NCBI GenBank assembly: GCA_963969595.1
Contig: OZ018416.1
Coordinates: 7,332,065-7,396,064, forward strand
Reading direction: 5' to 3'
Origin: Neckera pumila
Taxonomy: Eukaryota > Streptophyta > Bryopsida > Hypnales > Neckeraceae
Length of the DNA stretch: 64,000 bases
Positions 1 through 11,457 of the stretch are shown here, in pieces. The notes beneath the pieces are model-generated. The model was not told the DNA's origin. It did not search any database and saw only the letters and a list, made by a program, of their open reading frames with translations. A program made the position numbers and the translations under genes. Position 1 is the stretch's first letter. Every line of letters starts with the position of its first letter.

Positions 1-348
1 CGAGCCAGGGCTTCCCAATTTGCCTATCTCTTGAAAACTTGAAGTGTCCCATACCCTTTGAGGATTCATTATAAAAATAAATTTTCTACCCTTCATTCTC
101 ATAGAATGATATTGAGGTAATTCCTTCAAATTGTCATCAAAAAAATTCTTGATGGTAAATGGCACATGGACTTTGTGTTCACTTTGAAGTCTAAATTTTT
201 TTATTTTTTTATTCATGTAATTTCCAAATATTTTGCCATTTCTTTCATTTAATTTTATTATTTTTCGCCAAATGTTCAACATAATTTCCAAAATATTTTG
301 CCATCATTTTTTGAATTATTTTTAAGCGAAGCTGCCCTACACCTACAA
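1..348. other. AT-rich intergenic DNA with diverged repeats
   Basis: No coding signal is visible. Part of this stretch (about 50-190) resembles 735-870: both have a motif like CATACCCTTTGAGG, then TATAAAAATAA, then a line about a short CAAT/CATT stretch followed by TTGATGGTAAATG. It is probably old repeat DNA. Confidence 0.4.
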
Positions 349-643
349 TAGTAGAATGAATTTTTTCAAAAAACCTTGAACCAAAGAAATTTGGATTATC
401 AAGCTAGTTTTCATCTCCAAAAATCCATTTGAGATTTAGAGCCTCTAATAAAAAGTTATGGATAAAATTAGGAGAAGGTATTTTAAAATGTCAAAGAAAA
501 TCTCCCTTTCAATCCCTTTTAGAATTTTGGTTTATAAATTTTTACTGGATGCTTGAAACCTCAAAAGGATTTTTGGAAATGAAAATTATCTTGATTTTCC
601 AACTTTATTTAGTTCACAGTTTTTGAAAAAATTCATTCTACTA
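349..643. mobile_element. TA-flanked MITE, Tc1/mariner type
   Basis: The element has near-perfect terminal inverted repeats of at least 20 bp (GTAGAATGAATTTTTTCAAA at the left, its reverse complement at the right) and is flanked on both sides by TA. It is about 291 bp long with no credible gene. TA duplication and short AT-rich structure are typical of non-autonomous Tc1/mariner elements. The family assignment is inference; the inverted repeat is seen directly. Confidence 0.75.
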
Positions 644-2440
644 TGCCTAAATGAGGTCTAAAATTCTAGTTTTAACACAATTCCTGCAATTGACAATGAG
701 TGATCTCTCTTCTAAATAACCCATATTCTTTGAAGATTTACCATAGACAATTGATTTCTCTATAAAAATAACCTCTTCACCATTCCTTCTTACCAATTGT
801 CAATGAAATAAGTCTATTATGATGCCACTAAAAAACCCTTGATGATAAATGTCCTTGGACTATTTTTGACATTTTCTTTTTTATTCATAACTTGATTAAA
901 AAACAAGGTATGCAATAATCAGGGATAAGGTATTACAAGATTTGAATCCTAATTATTTAACTACTGGTACCGTGACTTCAAGTGATCAACTATAGGGGAA
1001 AAACAAATCATTAAACAAAGTTAAATGTAATCGTGGGGTGCTTTCAACTGCTCTGGAGCGGCCCTCCAGAAGGCTGAGAATTTCTCTAATGAAACATAAA
1101 TCCATACCTGTCCTGGTTTTAGACCTGAAATTAGATCTTTGTGAAGATGTAGGTGACAATTTTTGACGCGAGAATTGCACCAAGTAAACGAAATTTCGGT
1201 TTAATTGCAGAGCTGTCCTAGTTTTAGAGGTCTTCGTGTTGACGTTTATTACAATGTTTTGCGGCGGAATCAATCTAACTAAATCGACGATCGTCGATCG
1301 ATCCCTGCACAGCCCGGCTGAAGCAATTTGCGTTCCATTTATCATTCTGACTCGATTTGCAATTGGTTCTGTTGTCTGAAGACGTCGTCATAGCATGTTC
1401 GAGGAGATCTATTACAAAGAGAAATTCGAACACTATGATGTTTCTTGACTTTATTAATTACTTATACAGTGTTCATTACTATTGCAAATCCAAGTGTAAT
1501 GTCTGAGAGAAAATGCGTGCAATTTCGTTAAACTGGCAGAATTTCACGATTTTGGCACAATTCACGGCGCGAATCTATGCCTGTTCTCGTATGACGATGA
1601 ATGTCACAATTTTTGGCGCCTAGAATTTTTCCCTTTTGCCGCAATCGAAGATTGAGCTGTGCCACGGCGTTCGCACTTTTCCTATTTAGTGCCGGACCCT
1701 GAAGTAATTAAATTTAAACATTTGCGTCAGCTTCTTGAAGTTCCTGCGTCGCTTGATTTCTTCCCGCTCCTGCCCATTTCTGTCATCGTCGTCGTGACCC
1801 GGAGCTCTGTCAAACCGTCCAATAAGTTTAGCATAGATAATCATTGCATTAGGAGTGATAATCATTATGCTGCATAATACGGTTAAATAATTATACGGAA
1901 ATCGCGCCAGTGTATGTAATTGATCGCAGGCAGTTTCTCTCTAGCAACTTCACGAATTGTTCGTGGTCGATGAGTTTTGAACAAAAGAGGATCTGTCCGA
2001 GGATCTGTCCGAGGATCTGTTGTGGAGAATCATGCGATGTGAGTTTTCTTGTCTTGTTGCATCAAATGGAAGGTTTGGGAGATTTCAGCGTCAGAACTTT
2101 TCACCTTCTCATTGAAAGTTCTCAAGCTTAACTCATCTGTTTCTTGTCATCGTTTTCAGTACTAGTGTTCATTGAAGATGATCTGCGGTACGGTGGTTTC
2201 TTTCTTATCTGACTTCGTTGAAGTTTTGCATGTTGCTGAATAATGTCCCGATTGTTGCGACCTATTCTGAAAGCCGATCTCGTCTGCTAATTTATGCGAG
2301 CCAAGGCCAGCCTACCTGTTCAAAATCAGACCTTTCTTCAAATCACGGGCTAACTCTCGTGTGCTCGTCGATCCTATGGAGCATACTATGTTTTCCAACA
2401 TAGCATTTCGTTTACTTATTTTGAATGGATGCTGTATTCC
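644..2440. other. Intergenic region without a recognised gene
   Basis: Short open frames here have no recognisable domain. GC content rises after about 1040, and 1051-1085 (GGAGCGGCCCTCC and following) has a similar stretch at 42047-42085, so some of it is dispersed repeat. A threefold 12-14 bp repeat lies near 1988-2022. Confidence 0.35.
1988..2022. repeat. Threefold short tandem repeat
   Basis: The motif AGGATCTGTCCG occurs three times in a row (the last copy changes at its end). Function unknown; probably slippage. Confidence 0.8.
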
Positions 2441-2528
2441 TGAGATAAGTGGGCACATGCAGGGTTCTGTATATATATTCTTTGAATATAAGTCCCCAAA
2501 TTATAAAGTGTGCGATTATGTTCTGCAG

Positions 2529-2990
2529 TGCTTGGAAGTAAAGCTAAACTCAGAATTGGAGGATTACGAAGCAGAGTATTATTCGTCCGAAGAGGATGAT
2601 GAGGGTGACGAGGAAGAGGAAAGACCCAGAGGAGGAAAATTTTCACGTAAACAAGGTATTTGCAGACAATGTGGGAGGTATATGTAGCCAAAGACCTGGC
2701 GCAGGCTCGTGGAGGAAATTGCTCACGAGGGTCACCGGGCCTGGAGGAGGTCAGCGGACATAATTTTGTGACGGATGTCCCATTGGAATTGTTGGATTGT
2801 CAAGGTCAGTGTGAAGGTTCTGAGGGCGGGGAAATACAGGAGGCTCTCCCGGTGGGTATGAAGATTAACGGACAATCGTGGAGGGCGGAGGACATGTGGG
2901 TTAGCAGCCTGGGGCTCCTGGTGGTTATGGACGAAATAATCCTGGAGGACCTTCAATTCAAGGTGGTGGTGTATTTGAGCACATAGTAAC
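2529..2990 (+). pseudogene. Remnant of an acidic / glycine-rich protein gene
   Basis: A possible exon at about 2530-2656, bounded by TTCTGCAG and AACAAG/GTATTT, encodes an acidic peptide (EDYEAEYYSSEEDDEGDEEE) followed by RPRGGKFSRKQ. Further on, another frame reads GGSPGGYED, then two stop codons, then PGAPGGYGRNNPGGP and a terminal stop near 2990. The Gly-Gly-Tyr/Pro-Gly-Gly character survives across stops and frame changes, which suggests a decayed glycine-rich gene. It could instead be a real gene with introns I did not resolve. The product is not recognised. Confidence 0.35.
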
Positions 2991-4738
2991 TTAACAGCTG
3001 ATTTTCTGTAACTGAAATACACGGGGGCACGTGTCAATTGTTTCAAATACTGGAACGTTCTTGTGAAGAATTCTCTAAATATATTTACCGAATCATATGC
3101 TGGAACCAGTGAGAAACATTTAACAAGGATATGGGATAATTCACAGTATGGGATACATGTACGCTACATCCGTATTTACTCTATATATACATATATATCC
3201 GCATGTATTGTGATACATATCCATATGTCGATATTTGCAGTCTGTTCTCCGAAGTTCCCAAGATATTTACACGGGGGCACGGAGTCAGTGATACTTGATG
3301 TTGAAGGTGTTTAGACATGACAAGTTGACAGGATAGAGGACAACTGACTGCATTTGCTCTTGAGAGTTCGAATGTTTGATATGTTAATTTGAAGATTTGA
3401 GTTTGTCCGTAGTTACCCTAGTCAAATGAGTGCCTAGCTGGTAGCCAGAACCCATTATGGGCTTATTTTATCGGCACCTTATGTGTTGTGCAGTGACGCC
3501 CAAAAACAATTGGAGGGCAGAGATGTCTGAAGAAGCAGGATGACTGAGTGGAAGACCACTGTGGGGACCTGTGCATGTGAATGTGGGATTGTGAGAGTCC
3601 AGGATTAGCAACGATTCAATACACTTCGACTAGACACGGTATATTGTAGAAGCAAAGGTTCCGATATGTTTGTAAGCGCAACATTCAAGCTGTAATCTTC
3701 ATAAAGAAATATATAAATGATTAGTATATTGGAGTACTTCTGCTGATTCTGTTATCATATTTTCATAACTATTAATTGCCGCTTTCCGCATTCTGTATCG
3801 CAAATGCTGAAAGGCCTGTGTGTCGCTAGATAGTATACACGGTCTTTGCTACATGATGTCTGTTCTGAAAGCAAGCTCTTCAGTGCGTGGGTGTGGATGG
3901 AAACTGCAGACCATTGAGTAACTTAGGTAGGAACCAGGAAAAATCATTCAAGAAACCAACGCACCCAAATTGAGGGAGATAGCACAGAATTAAAAGTATT
4001 AGCACGCAGAAAAGGGTTCGAACCAATACCATGAAAGGGGCAGCTCGCGGTGCGCACATGCAATTCATCATCGAAGTTCCTTCTTGCTATCGATTACTCA
4101 GGCATCCGAACTCCAGTTCTGAAATTTAACTAAGTCCACCTAAACTCTAAACCCTAAACCACTGAACAGATCCTCCAGGATGATAGATAGAATGCCGTAC
4201 AAGGACATGGGCTGGGAAGCATCCAAAACCAACGGCAGCGGTCAGATGGACAGCACCGTCATACAAATTTGGTAACATCCTGTCGCATAGTATCTCGAGG
4301 ATACTATAAGAAATAATTACACTGCACATCGAAACTGTATATATTTTTCACACCCATGATAAAAGCGTCTGAACATCTACCGGAATGTCTCGCAATTGAT
4401 CACATGAATCGCTAAACCGAATCTGCTATTCAAATGTATCCAAGAACACAACACCTGAAGAATGGATCATTCAAGGCAGCAACTAAACAAGTAACAGCTT
4501 AAATAAATAACCTGTCACCATTTTGAAATATGTATATATACAACTAAAGAAACATAATGTCCAGGATAGTGGATAGAATTCCACACTCACGAGAAAACTT
4601 GAAACAAAATTTGTCTGGAATTCCTAAAGTATATCCAGAATCTAGTGCTAACTGCAGTCACGCTGATAACATAGGGAATACTCAAATTCCAGAGGGGAAC
4701 TACAGAAACATACAACAAATGTACATACCAGGTATCAA
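2991..4738. other. Intergenic region, 3' flank of the CDKF gene
   Basis: No convincing gene is seen. It holds a TA-rich microsatellite-like stretch at about 3175-3235 and a plant telo-box-like CTAAACCCTAAACC at about 4148-4162. The right part probably carries the 3' untranslated region of the minus-strand kinase gene; no clear poly(A) signal could be placed. Confidence 0.35.
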
Positions 4739-7700
4739 CTAGGGAGCTGAATCCAATATCTCGAAGTCAGAGAAAGGAGAACCAGGATCCCGCCATTCCC
4801 CCCAATCCTCTGAGGCGCTGCTGTCCCTCCTGAAGCTTGGCATTTTCAACTCATGACTGAACACGGGTAACGGATCCTCGAGAAAGTAAGCATCCTGAAG
4901 CGCAGCCTCTGCACTAATCCTCCGCTCAGGATCATAGACTAGAAACTTCTCGAGGAACTTCAGTGCTGATGAAGAAGCCTGTGGAAGGAGCTTCCTAAAA
5001 GAGAGAAGCTCCCGTTCATCTGAAAAAGATATTTTATCAAAATCTGGTAACGATGATACACCAGGCCAGATGTTGTCGTTAGGAGCGCCCAGTACTCGTA
5101 CAATTCGGCTTAGCTGATCAATATCCGTGATTCCTGGAAACAGAGGTTTGCCGCTCAAAAGCTCTGCAAATATGCAACCAGCAGCCCACAAATCCAGTCC
5201 ATTTCCATACTTGGTTGCACCATAGAGTAACTCTGGAGCTTTGTACCACCGTGTCCCTACAAATGGGCTCAAATTAGAACTTTTGTGCCCACTTTCACTT
5301 GAATAGGTAGATTCTGTCTCCTCTTGCTGGCTGTGCACCTCAGAGTCATGTAACCTCTCATCATCAAAATGCCCAAACATCTCTCTTGAATACTCATCAA
5401 CGTTGTGCTGGGAGATCTCTTCATGAACTTCTAGTTTGCCCATCACATATGAATCACGAACATCTGGAGGTCCGTACCACCGAGTTTGACACGCCATATC
5501 ACCTTCTTGCTCACTGTCCTCCACTTCAGAGTCTCCAAACGCATAATAACCTGGAACTTGATCAACTGGACAAGAACCATCATCAAAAAACAAGCCATTT
5601 CCATCTTTCCTACTATACCCACTGCCACCAGTAATCCGCTTTGAATCAAAAGGATCTTCAACACCTGTGTCTTCATCACTAGCATAAGGAGATTCCCACC
5701 TTTGTCGGTCTCCATCCCAAAAACGAATGGTACCCTCTTTCTCTGACTTACAAGGTGCAGTTCCCTCCTGAGCGCATACAACCTCTCTTGTGTAACCTTC
5801 AACACCATTGTACACTCTTTCCAAACCTAAAACCCGCACAGCCTTTTCAGGCTCCTCGCCCTCCACAACCGATTCCTTGCTCTCGGGTAGAACATCCTTT
5901 TCCAGAGGTGGTATGGGATTGGTAGTGATTACTGGGGATACCCTGGAAGCTTCCAAATCTCTCGTAGGATCTATGCTAATTCCAATCTGCGGTGAAGGAA
6001 ATTCCCTCTTTTGCGAGTCCGTCCTCCTCTGCTTTCCGTATAGGATTCTATTTCGGACTGCCTGAAGCTCTGATAAATGTTTATCTGTTTCCATGTCAAT
6101 GATTTCATCGTGATTGACCTTAGAATCAGTATTATCAGCCTCAAGCCCCATTTCTACGACATGATCTGTGGACATGATTTCCTCTGCACACTTCTCAAGA
6201 TCATAAGCCTTCCTTCGTTTAGATTCACTACCTGTGTCGTCGCGACCACCATGGCTGCCAATCGTAATCATACGTCCTGAATCTCCAAAGACCTGGGTTG
6301 TGTATGTTCCATCAAAAGGGTTCTCAATTGGTGGCTGGTTAACAAAAGCAGGCTCGCTCTCCTTTAGATCAAGTGTTGAACGTTTTGAGCATTTTTCAAC
6401 GAAAGAGCCTGGCTCCTCGAGACCACTAAATACAATTTCTTCCCCAGTACTTTCGTTCCCCATTAATGGTCGTATTCCCACATTATCCATGTGTTCAACA
6501 TCTAACTTCCCAACAATCTCCTTGGACAATGTACTGTCAAACCGCATTCCACCTTCCCCTCTCGTGCTTGGCATGGCAGAGATCGGAGACGGCCGTTGTC
6601 CAACTTTCAAGTCATGTGTAGACTCCTGGATCACAGCAGTGTCAAGCTCCTGGTACATGTAATCTAGCCGGGCTCCCTCTTCCCCCGATATCATTTGACT
6701 TCTTTCAGTATCACTTCTGTCCCTTCCCCACTGCAGGTCGCAACCATAATCAGCCCAGAAAGTAAATAAATGTTGGAAATGACAAATGCACGCGCAAAAA
6801 CTTAAATTACCGTGATTCGAAAGTTGAAACGAGAAAATGTCAAATGCGACAACGGACACAATGAGGCCAAGCACAAACGAAACTCGTGCTGCAACCACTA
6901 TCTTTAAGATGACAAAACGAAGACTGGTGCCAGTCAAACCAAGCAGGTTAAAACCCTGAAGAAAAGCACTGTCGAGTAGGTTGTGGAATACTTACTCTGA
7001 AGTGCTTTTGAGGTTTTCTTCCTCTCCTTTTCAAGAAACTTCGAAGCTTGCAGAAAAAGTCACTATCTTTCTCCTGCTGAGCATTGACCATGTTCTTCTC
7101 AGTCAGCACCCACTCTCGACGCCCCAACTCTTCATCATGTGCACTCTTGACACTCTCCACCTTTTGTTCCATCTCCACAAAGTGATTGCTCCTGGCCACA
7201 ATAAGGCCATCTCTTTTTACCATGCTACAAGTCAAACTTCTGCACCCAGCAGCGTCTCCTGCGTCGCCCGTGTAATACGATCTTTCCTGAAGTTCTCCCC
7301 TCTCGTTCGTAAGACAGAAGCACCGTCCGGTCCCATCATCTGCGACATTGATGATCGGTTTCTGTGGGTCTGATAATCATAACAAAGGCCTTAGTTCACA
7401 ACTTCGGTCTTGACAACCATCAAAGTACTACGATGTTTCAAGATTCGTAAAGTGAGAAAGATTCAATTTTGCTCGTGAATTAACCTACCTTCGCTAGAGC
7501 CAGCCCTCGTCTCCGCAGACTCTTTCACAATACTCTTCGCAACAGCGATACCACCTATCCAAGCATCAATCTCCTCTTTCTCCACGTTGTGAGTCGTCTC
7601 TACCTCATCTCTTTCGAAAATGGTATCATTGATTCCTGCATACGTGGAAGTACATGTCATGACATCGAAAAAAGTTCCGAATAAGATCTTAAACAAAACT

Positions 7701-8363
7701 AATAACAATCCAAAACCAAAAACAAGTTAAAACCATGCTCTTACTACCGCTCTGGACTGGTGATTTATAAAAGTCGCTGTTGACAATGAACAGTTTACTT
7801 CGAAATAATAAAAAGCGATAAAAATTGTATCGAACCAGCCTTGAAAATCGTAACTGACCTAACAGGTCCGCACTTTGCAGAGGAACCACTCTAGCTTGAC
7901 CGAAATCAGCAAGCTTGACACTTCCATCCACGCCAACCAAAAGATTAGAAGGCTTCAAGTCCCGGTGTAGAATGGACGCTTGATGACATGCCGCCACTCC
8001 ACGAAGCAATTGCAGCATCCAGCCCTTTATCTGCGCTTCTGCTATCCGGCCATCGTTCCCATCCAGAATACGGAAAAGGTCCGATGGCATAAACTCCAGC
8101 ACGAGAATTAGGTTGGCACCCTGAACGAAATATTCCATCAGTTTCACAACATTCGGGTGGTTCAATGCCAACAGCGCCTCCGCCTCCCGGGTGGCACATT
8201 GTGGATCGCGAGTCTCCTTCAACGCAACAACCAGCCCGTCCAATTTCCTCTTCCCTTTGTAAACCTCACCATACGTCCCCTCTCCTAACCTCTCCAGCAC
8301 TTCATACCGTGAATACAGCTCCGGATTCGCCTTCATGCCCCCGGCAAAGCTCCAATCCCCCAT
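4739..8363 (-). CDS. CDKF;1: CDKF;1-type CDK-activating kinase with giant activation-segment insertion
   Basis: Four exons on the minus strand are inferred: 8363-7859, 7635-7489, 7369-6996 and 6730-4739, with GT-AG borders in matching phase, giving about 1005 residues. Exon 1 holds the N-lobe: glycine loop GEGTYG (27-32), VALKE with Lys49, catalytic HRDLKPSN (133-140) and DFG (153-155). Exon 4 ends with GTRWYKAPELLYG (from 834), DLWAAGCIFAELLSGKPLFPG and DIDQLSRIV, which match plant CDKF;1, the kinase that phosphorylates the T-loop of CDKD and other CDKs. CDKF;1 is known for an insertion between DFG and the APE motif. Arabidopsis CDKF;1 has about 480 residues in all; here the insertion alone is about 675, acidic and low in complexity. 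The segment where CDKs carry PSTAIRE reads CATREAEALLAL. The start is the first ATG of the kinase frame. The large insertion is one open frame in exon 4, so it is not a missed intron. The family call is firm; exact borders of exons 2-3 are less so. Confidence 0.9.
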
Positions 8364-8386
8364 CCTAACCGCCTTCGCTCATCCCT

Positions 8387-8866
8387 AAGCATCAAAATCC
8401 TAAGAAAAAACGACAACAGGAACGAATTAAGCAACAAGAACCTCCCAAAACAGACAAATTCACGAGTTGATAGCTTCTTACAACTACACGTCTTCAAAAT
8501 CTCTAGACCTGAAAACGCCATCGCCGGTAGTATTACACTATCGAATCAGGCACCAAATACCTAAGAAAACATGATAAGAGGAACGAATGAAATCAACAAG
8601 AAAAAACAAATTCACGTAGTGATCACTTCTTGAAACTTCACAGCTTTCATTACTCCGAAATCTCTATCATCGCCGAAACTAGTACACAATGGATTCAGGC
8701 ACCAAAACCTTGAGCAAAAACGATAACACAACCGAATTAAAGCCACAAGAAACCCCCGAAGAACCAAATTCAAGAGTTGATCGCTTCTTACAGCTTCACA
8801 GCGTCATTTCATTTCTTCGAAATCTCTAGAGCTGGAGACGCCACCGCCGGAACTTTTGCACAAGCG
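8387..8866. repeat. Three imperfect ~150-170 bp tandem repeats upstream of CDKF
   Basis: Three units begin near 8387, 8545 and 8692. Shared landmarks are GAATCAGGCACCAAA, CCTAAGAAAA/CCTTGAGCAAAAACGA, GAACGAAT/ACCGAATTAA, a CTTCTTACA/CTTCTTGAAA stretch and CGAAATCTCTAGA followed by GCCGCCGGA-like sequence. They lie just 5' of the kinase start codon and therefore in its promoter or 5' untranslated region. Confidence 0.8.
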
Positions 8867-8939
8867 AATCAGGTTCGCATTCAACATAGCAATTTAGAGA
8901 GGCGATCTCTTCCACAACAATTCCATGCATCCCGCCAAA

Positions 8940-9100
8940 CCCGTGACAAACCCTAACTCAAAAAAAAAAAGTTGAGTGATAAAAAAGGAGGCTATCAACA
9001 CCATAATCATGTGAGAAAGGATTGATTTGCGCAATTCAGATTGAATACAGTATCACGCCTGCCGTAAAACGAGCCGCGAAACGATCGAAACCCTAATTCT
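8940..9100 (-). promoter_or_regulatory. Telo-box motifs upstream of CDKF
   Basis: AAACCCTAA occurs at about 8948-8956 and 9088-9096. This telo-box is common in promoters and 5' leaders of plant genes active in dividing cells. Its position 0.6-0.7 kb upstream of the kinase start fits a promoter or leader, but function is inferred only. Confidence 0.45.
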
Positions 9101-9238
9101 GCAACAACGGTGGTGATCGCTTGTACGCGCAGACTGGCCGACGAGGAAACAACAATTGCATGCGTGCCCTAAGACCACATGTCAGGGCCACATAGGCCTG
9201 GAGCTTCAGTACTCCTACGGTGGCGATTAATGGCATAT

Positions 9239-9270
9239 TTAATCCTGCCAAGGACGTTTTTTGTCCTTGG
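9239..9270. other. Hairpin next to TTAA, possible piggyBac-like end
   Basis: TTAATCC is followed by the perfect inverted repeat CCAAGGAC ... GTCCTTGG with a T-rich loop. A TTAA plus subterminal palindrome also marks the ends of the elements at 18182 and 47063. No partner end was found, so this may be a solitary end or chance. Confidence 0.3.
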
Positions 9271-11457
9271 GATGGTCAACAACTATCAATGTCAATGTTT
9301 GTGCATATTGAAGAATAGATGATTTTCATTCTATTTTTTGTGTGCAATTTTATTTATATATTGATGTTATATTCACATCATTGAATTTAAATTTAAGACA
9401 TTTTAACAATTTTTTAGTTTCTCAAAAAAAATAATACATTGTCTTGTGTATTTCAATACTTTCAATTTTTTCCCCTTAAAACTTGATTTTGACATTCAAA
9501 ACAATTTCTTTTGCTCTTGAAAAAAACTATTAGCGTGAATCTTCTGAAGTTTTGTTTTTATCTTATTTGAAAATTTTGAAAAATTCTTTAAAATAGGCAT
9601 TTTGGTGAAGTTTGCTATTAAAGATTTGTAACTACATTTTAAAATATAGAGTGATATAGAAATTTTCTTTATTATATGATGTTCTACACCTCAATGTATT
9701 TCTACTTTGAAAATTTTGCATTTTTTCTACATGATTTGTATTTGATATGAATTTTCTTCATTTTTTCTTCAAACTGGTATATGGTAATTTGAAACTTCTG
9801 CAAAAGCATTTGAAAATTTCATGACAAATATTAGACACATGATTTCATCTTTGAAAAATAAAACCAAAAAAATTCACTTATAAATAGGGAAGAAATAAAG
9901 GATGTAAAGTGAAGGGCTTTCAAGTTTGACTACATGGTTATGTGTTTTGTCCTTTGGAAGGTCACACATTCTATATGATCAAATGATGATCCTTATGTAT
10001 GTCATTTTAGAGTACTATTGATCAAACAAATTCAAATTTGGATTCACAGTCTAAATGTAGACATTTTGGTGTCTTCCTAGGTTGACCTTCAAATTCTATA
10101 AGCATCATAATCTACAATAAGTCATCTACTAGGATTGGATTTCAAACTAAAGAATGACTTCAAAATTTGGATCAAAATGTATGATGATGAATACATGATC
10201 ATTCAAATAGATGAATTTTTACAGTGGGTTATGATATTGTGGATTTAATATAATATTGATGTAGGATAACAAAAAAATTAGAGTGTACTTAAATGCAATA
10301 TTATCTCCTACATACTTTTAATTGCTTAAAATGTAAATCTTTCTAAATTTAAAAGGCTACAGTTGATTTCAAACTCACCTACAGCCAAAATTTTGACAAT
10401 CAGGCATAACCTGTTCCAATAGTATTCAAACCTTATACTTATGACTATAAAATCACTTTTCTATTTTTAATAAGATCTAATAAATACTACACAAGTGTAA
10501 TGATTAGAACCATGCTCAAGTACTTATTTTGATGTTATTAGGTTTCATTAATATATTTTTAGTGTTCAATTACTATGAACAGGCAAATATTAGAATAGCC
10601 ACAACAAATATGCCTTGAAAAATTCATCGACCTCAAGCAAGAAAGCATTTAAAAAATTCATTACTCAAATTAATTCAAGTAGTGTAAGATTTTGAATAGT
10701 ATGAGACACCTTTATACTAATTTGGATGAATTTTGAATGAATTTGATCTAAATAGTTAGTTAGAATAAATAAAATTTTATAATAGATCTTCACATTTTTG
10801 GAAGATTGAACTACTATGTATTCTTTTAAGAGTTGAAGAAGACTTTTATTGAAAATAATTCAATATACTTTGTCTTTAAAGAAAAATTTGTAATTGAATT
10901 AAATGTAGAGTAGTCTTTGCTTGGAACCAAGTAAAAAAAAAAAAAAAATTTATTAAGAATACAAAAATGGTCCTTGCTTGACCAATGCAAGCACTCATGA
11001 TTTTTTGTATTTTTTCCATGATCTTATGTGTAAAGTGCCTCTTAAGATTTTATATAATGAGGCCCCATGCAATCAAAATGTAATTGATTGTGAGGAGCAT
11101 TTACTCTTGTTAGAATAAATATATAATAATAGAAGGGTGATATTTGACATTTGAAAGTTTAAAAATTTACATTCATTCTTTTGAAATGCATCTAATAAGA
11201 GAGGATGTGATTTCAAAAAGCGTAACAAATAGGATTTTATAGTGTATTACAAAGGCTATTAATAGGGCTCTTGGGTTCTCAATTTGCTCCTAAGTGCTTT
11301 AAACTTGTAAGCCACTGGCTGCCAAGAAATAACCCTATGCACAAAAAAGCTCAAAATTTCTTTGCTGTCATACACTTCAATTTACTAAAAAGAGGCAAAC
11401 CCTCCATTACTTCCCTCCCCCCCCTTGCTTGAAAAATTGAGAGCCGTTGATTTTTTT
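9271..11457. other. AT-rich gene-free region
   Basis: More than 2 kb of AT-rich sequence with no frame of interest, a poly(A) run near 10933-10948 and no recognised domain. Probably degraded repeats. Confidence 0.5.

Noticed and set aside
4011..4032. GGGTTCGAACC, resembling the B box / T-loop of a tRNA gene
   Set aside because: The motif is a palindrome, and on neither strand is there an A box or a cloverleaf with paired acceptor stem at the right distance.
4147..4163. CTAAACCCTAAACC as interstitial telomere repeat
   Set aside because: Only two units; in plants this is a common promoter motif and does not indicate a chromosome end.
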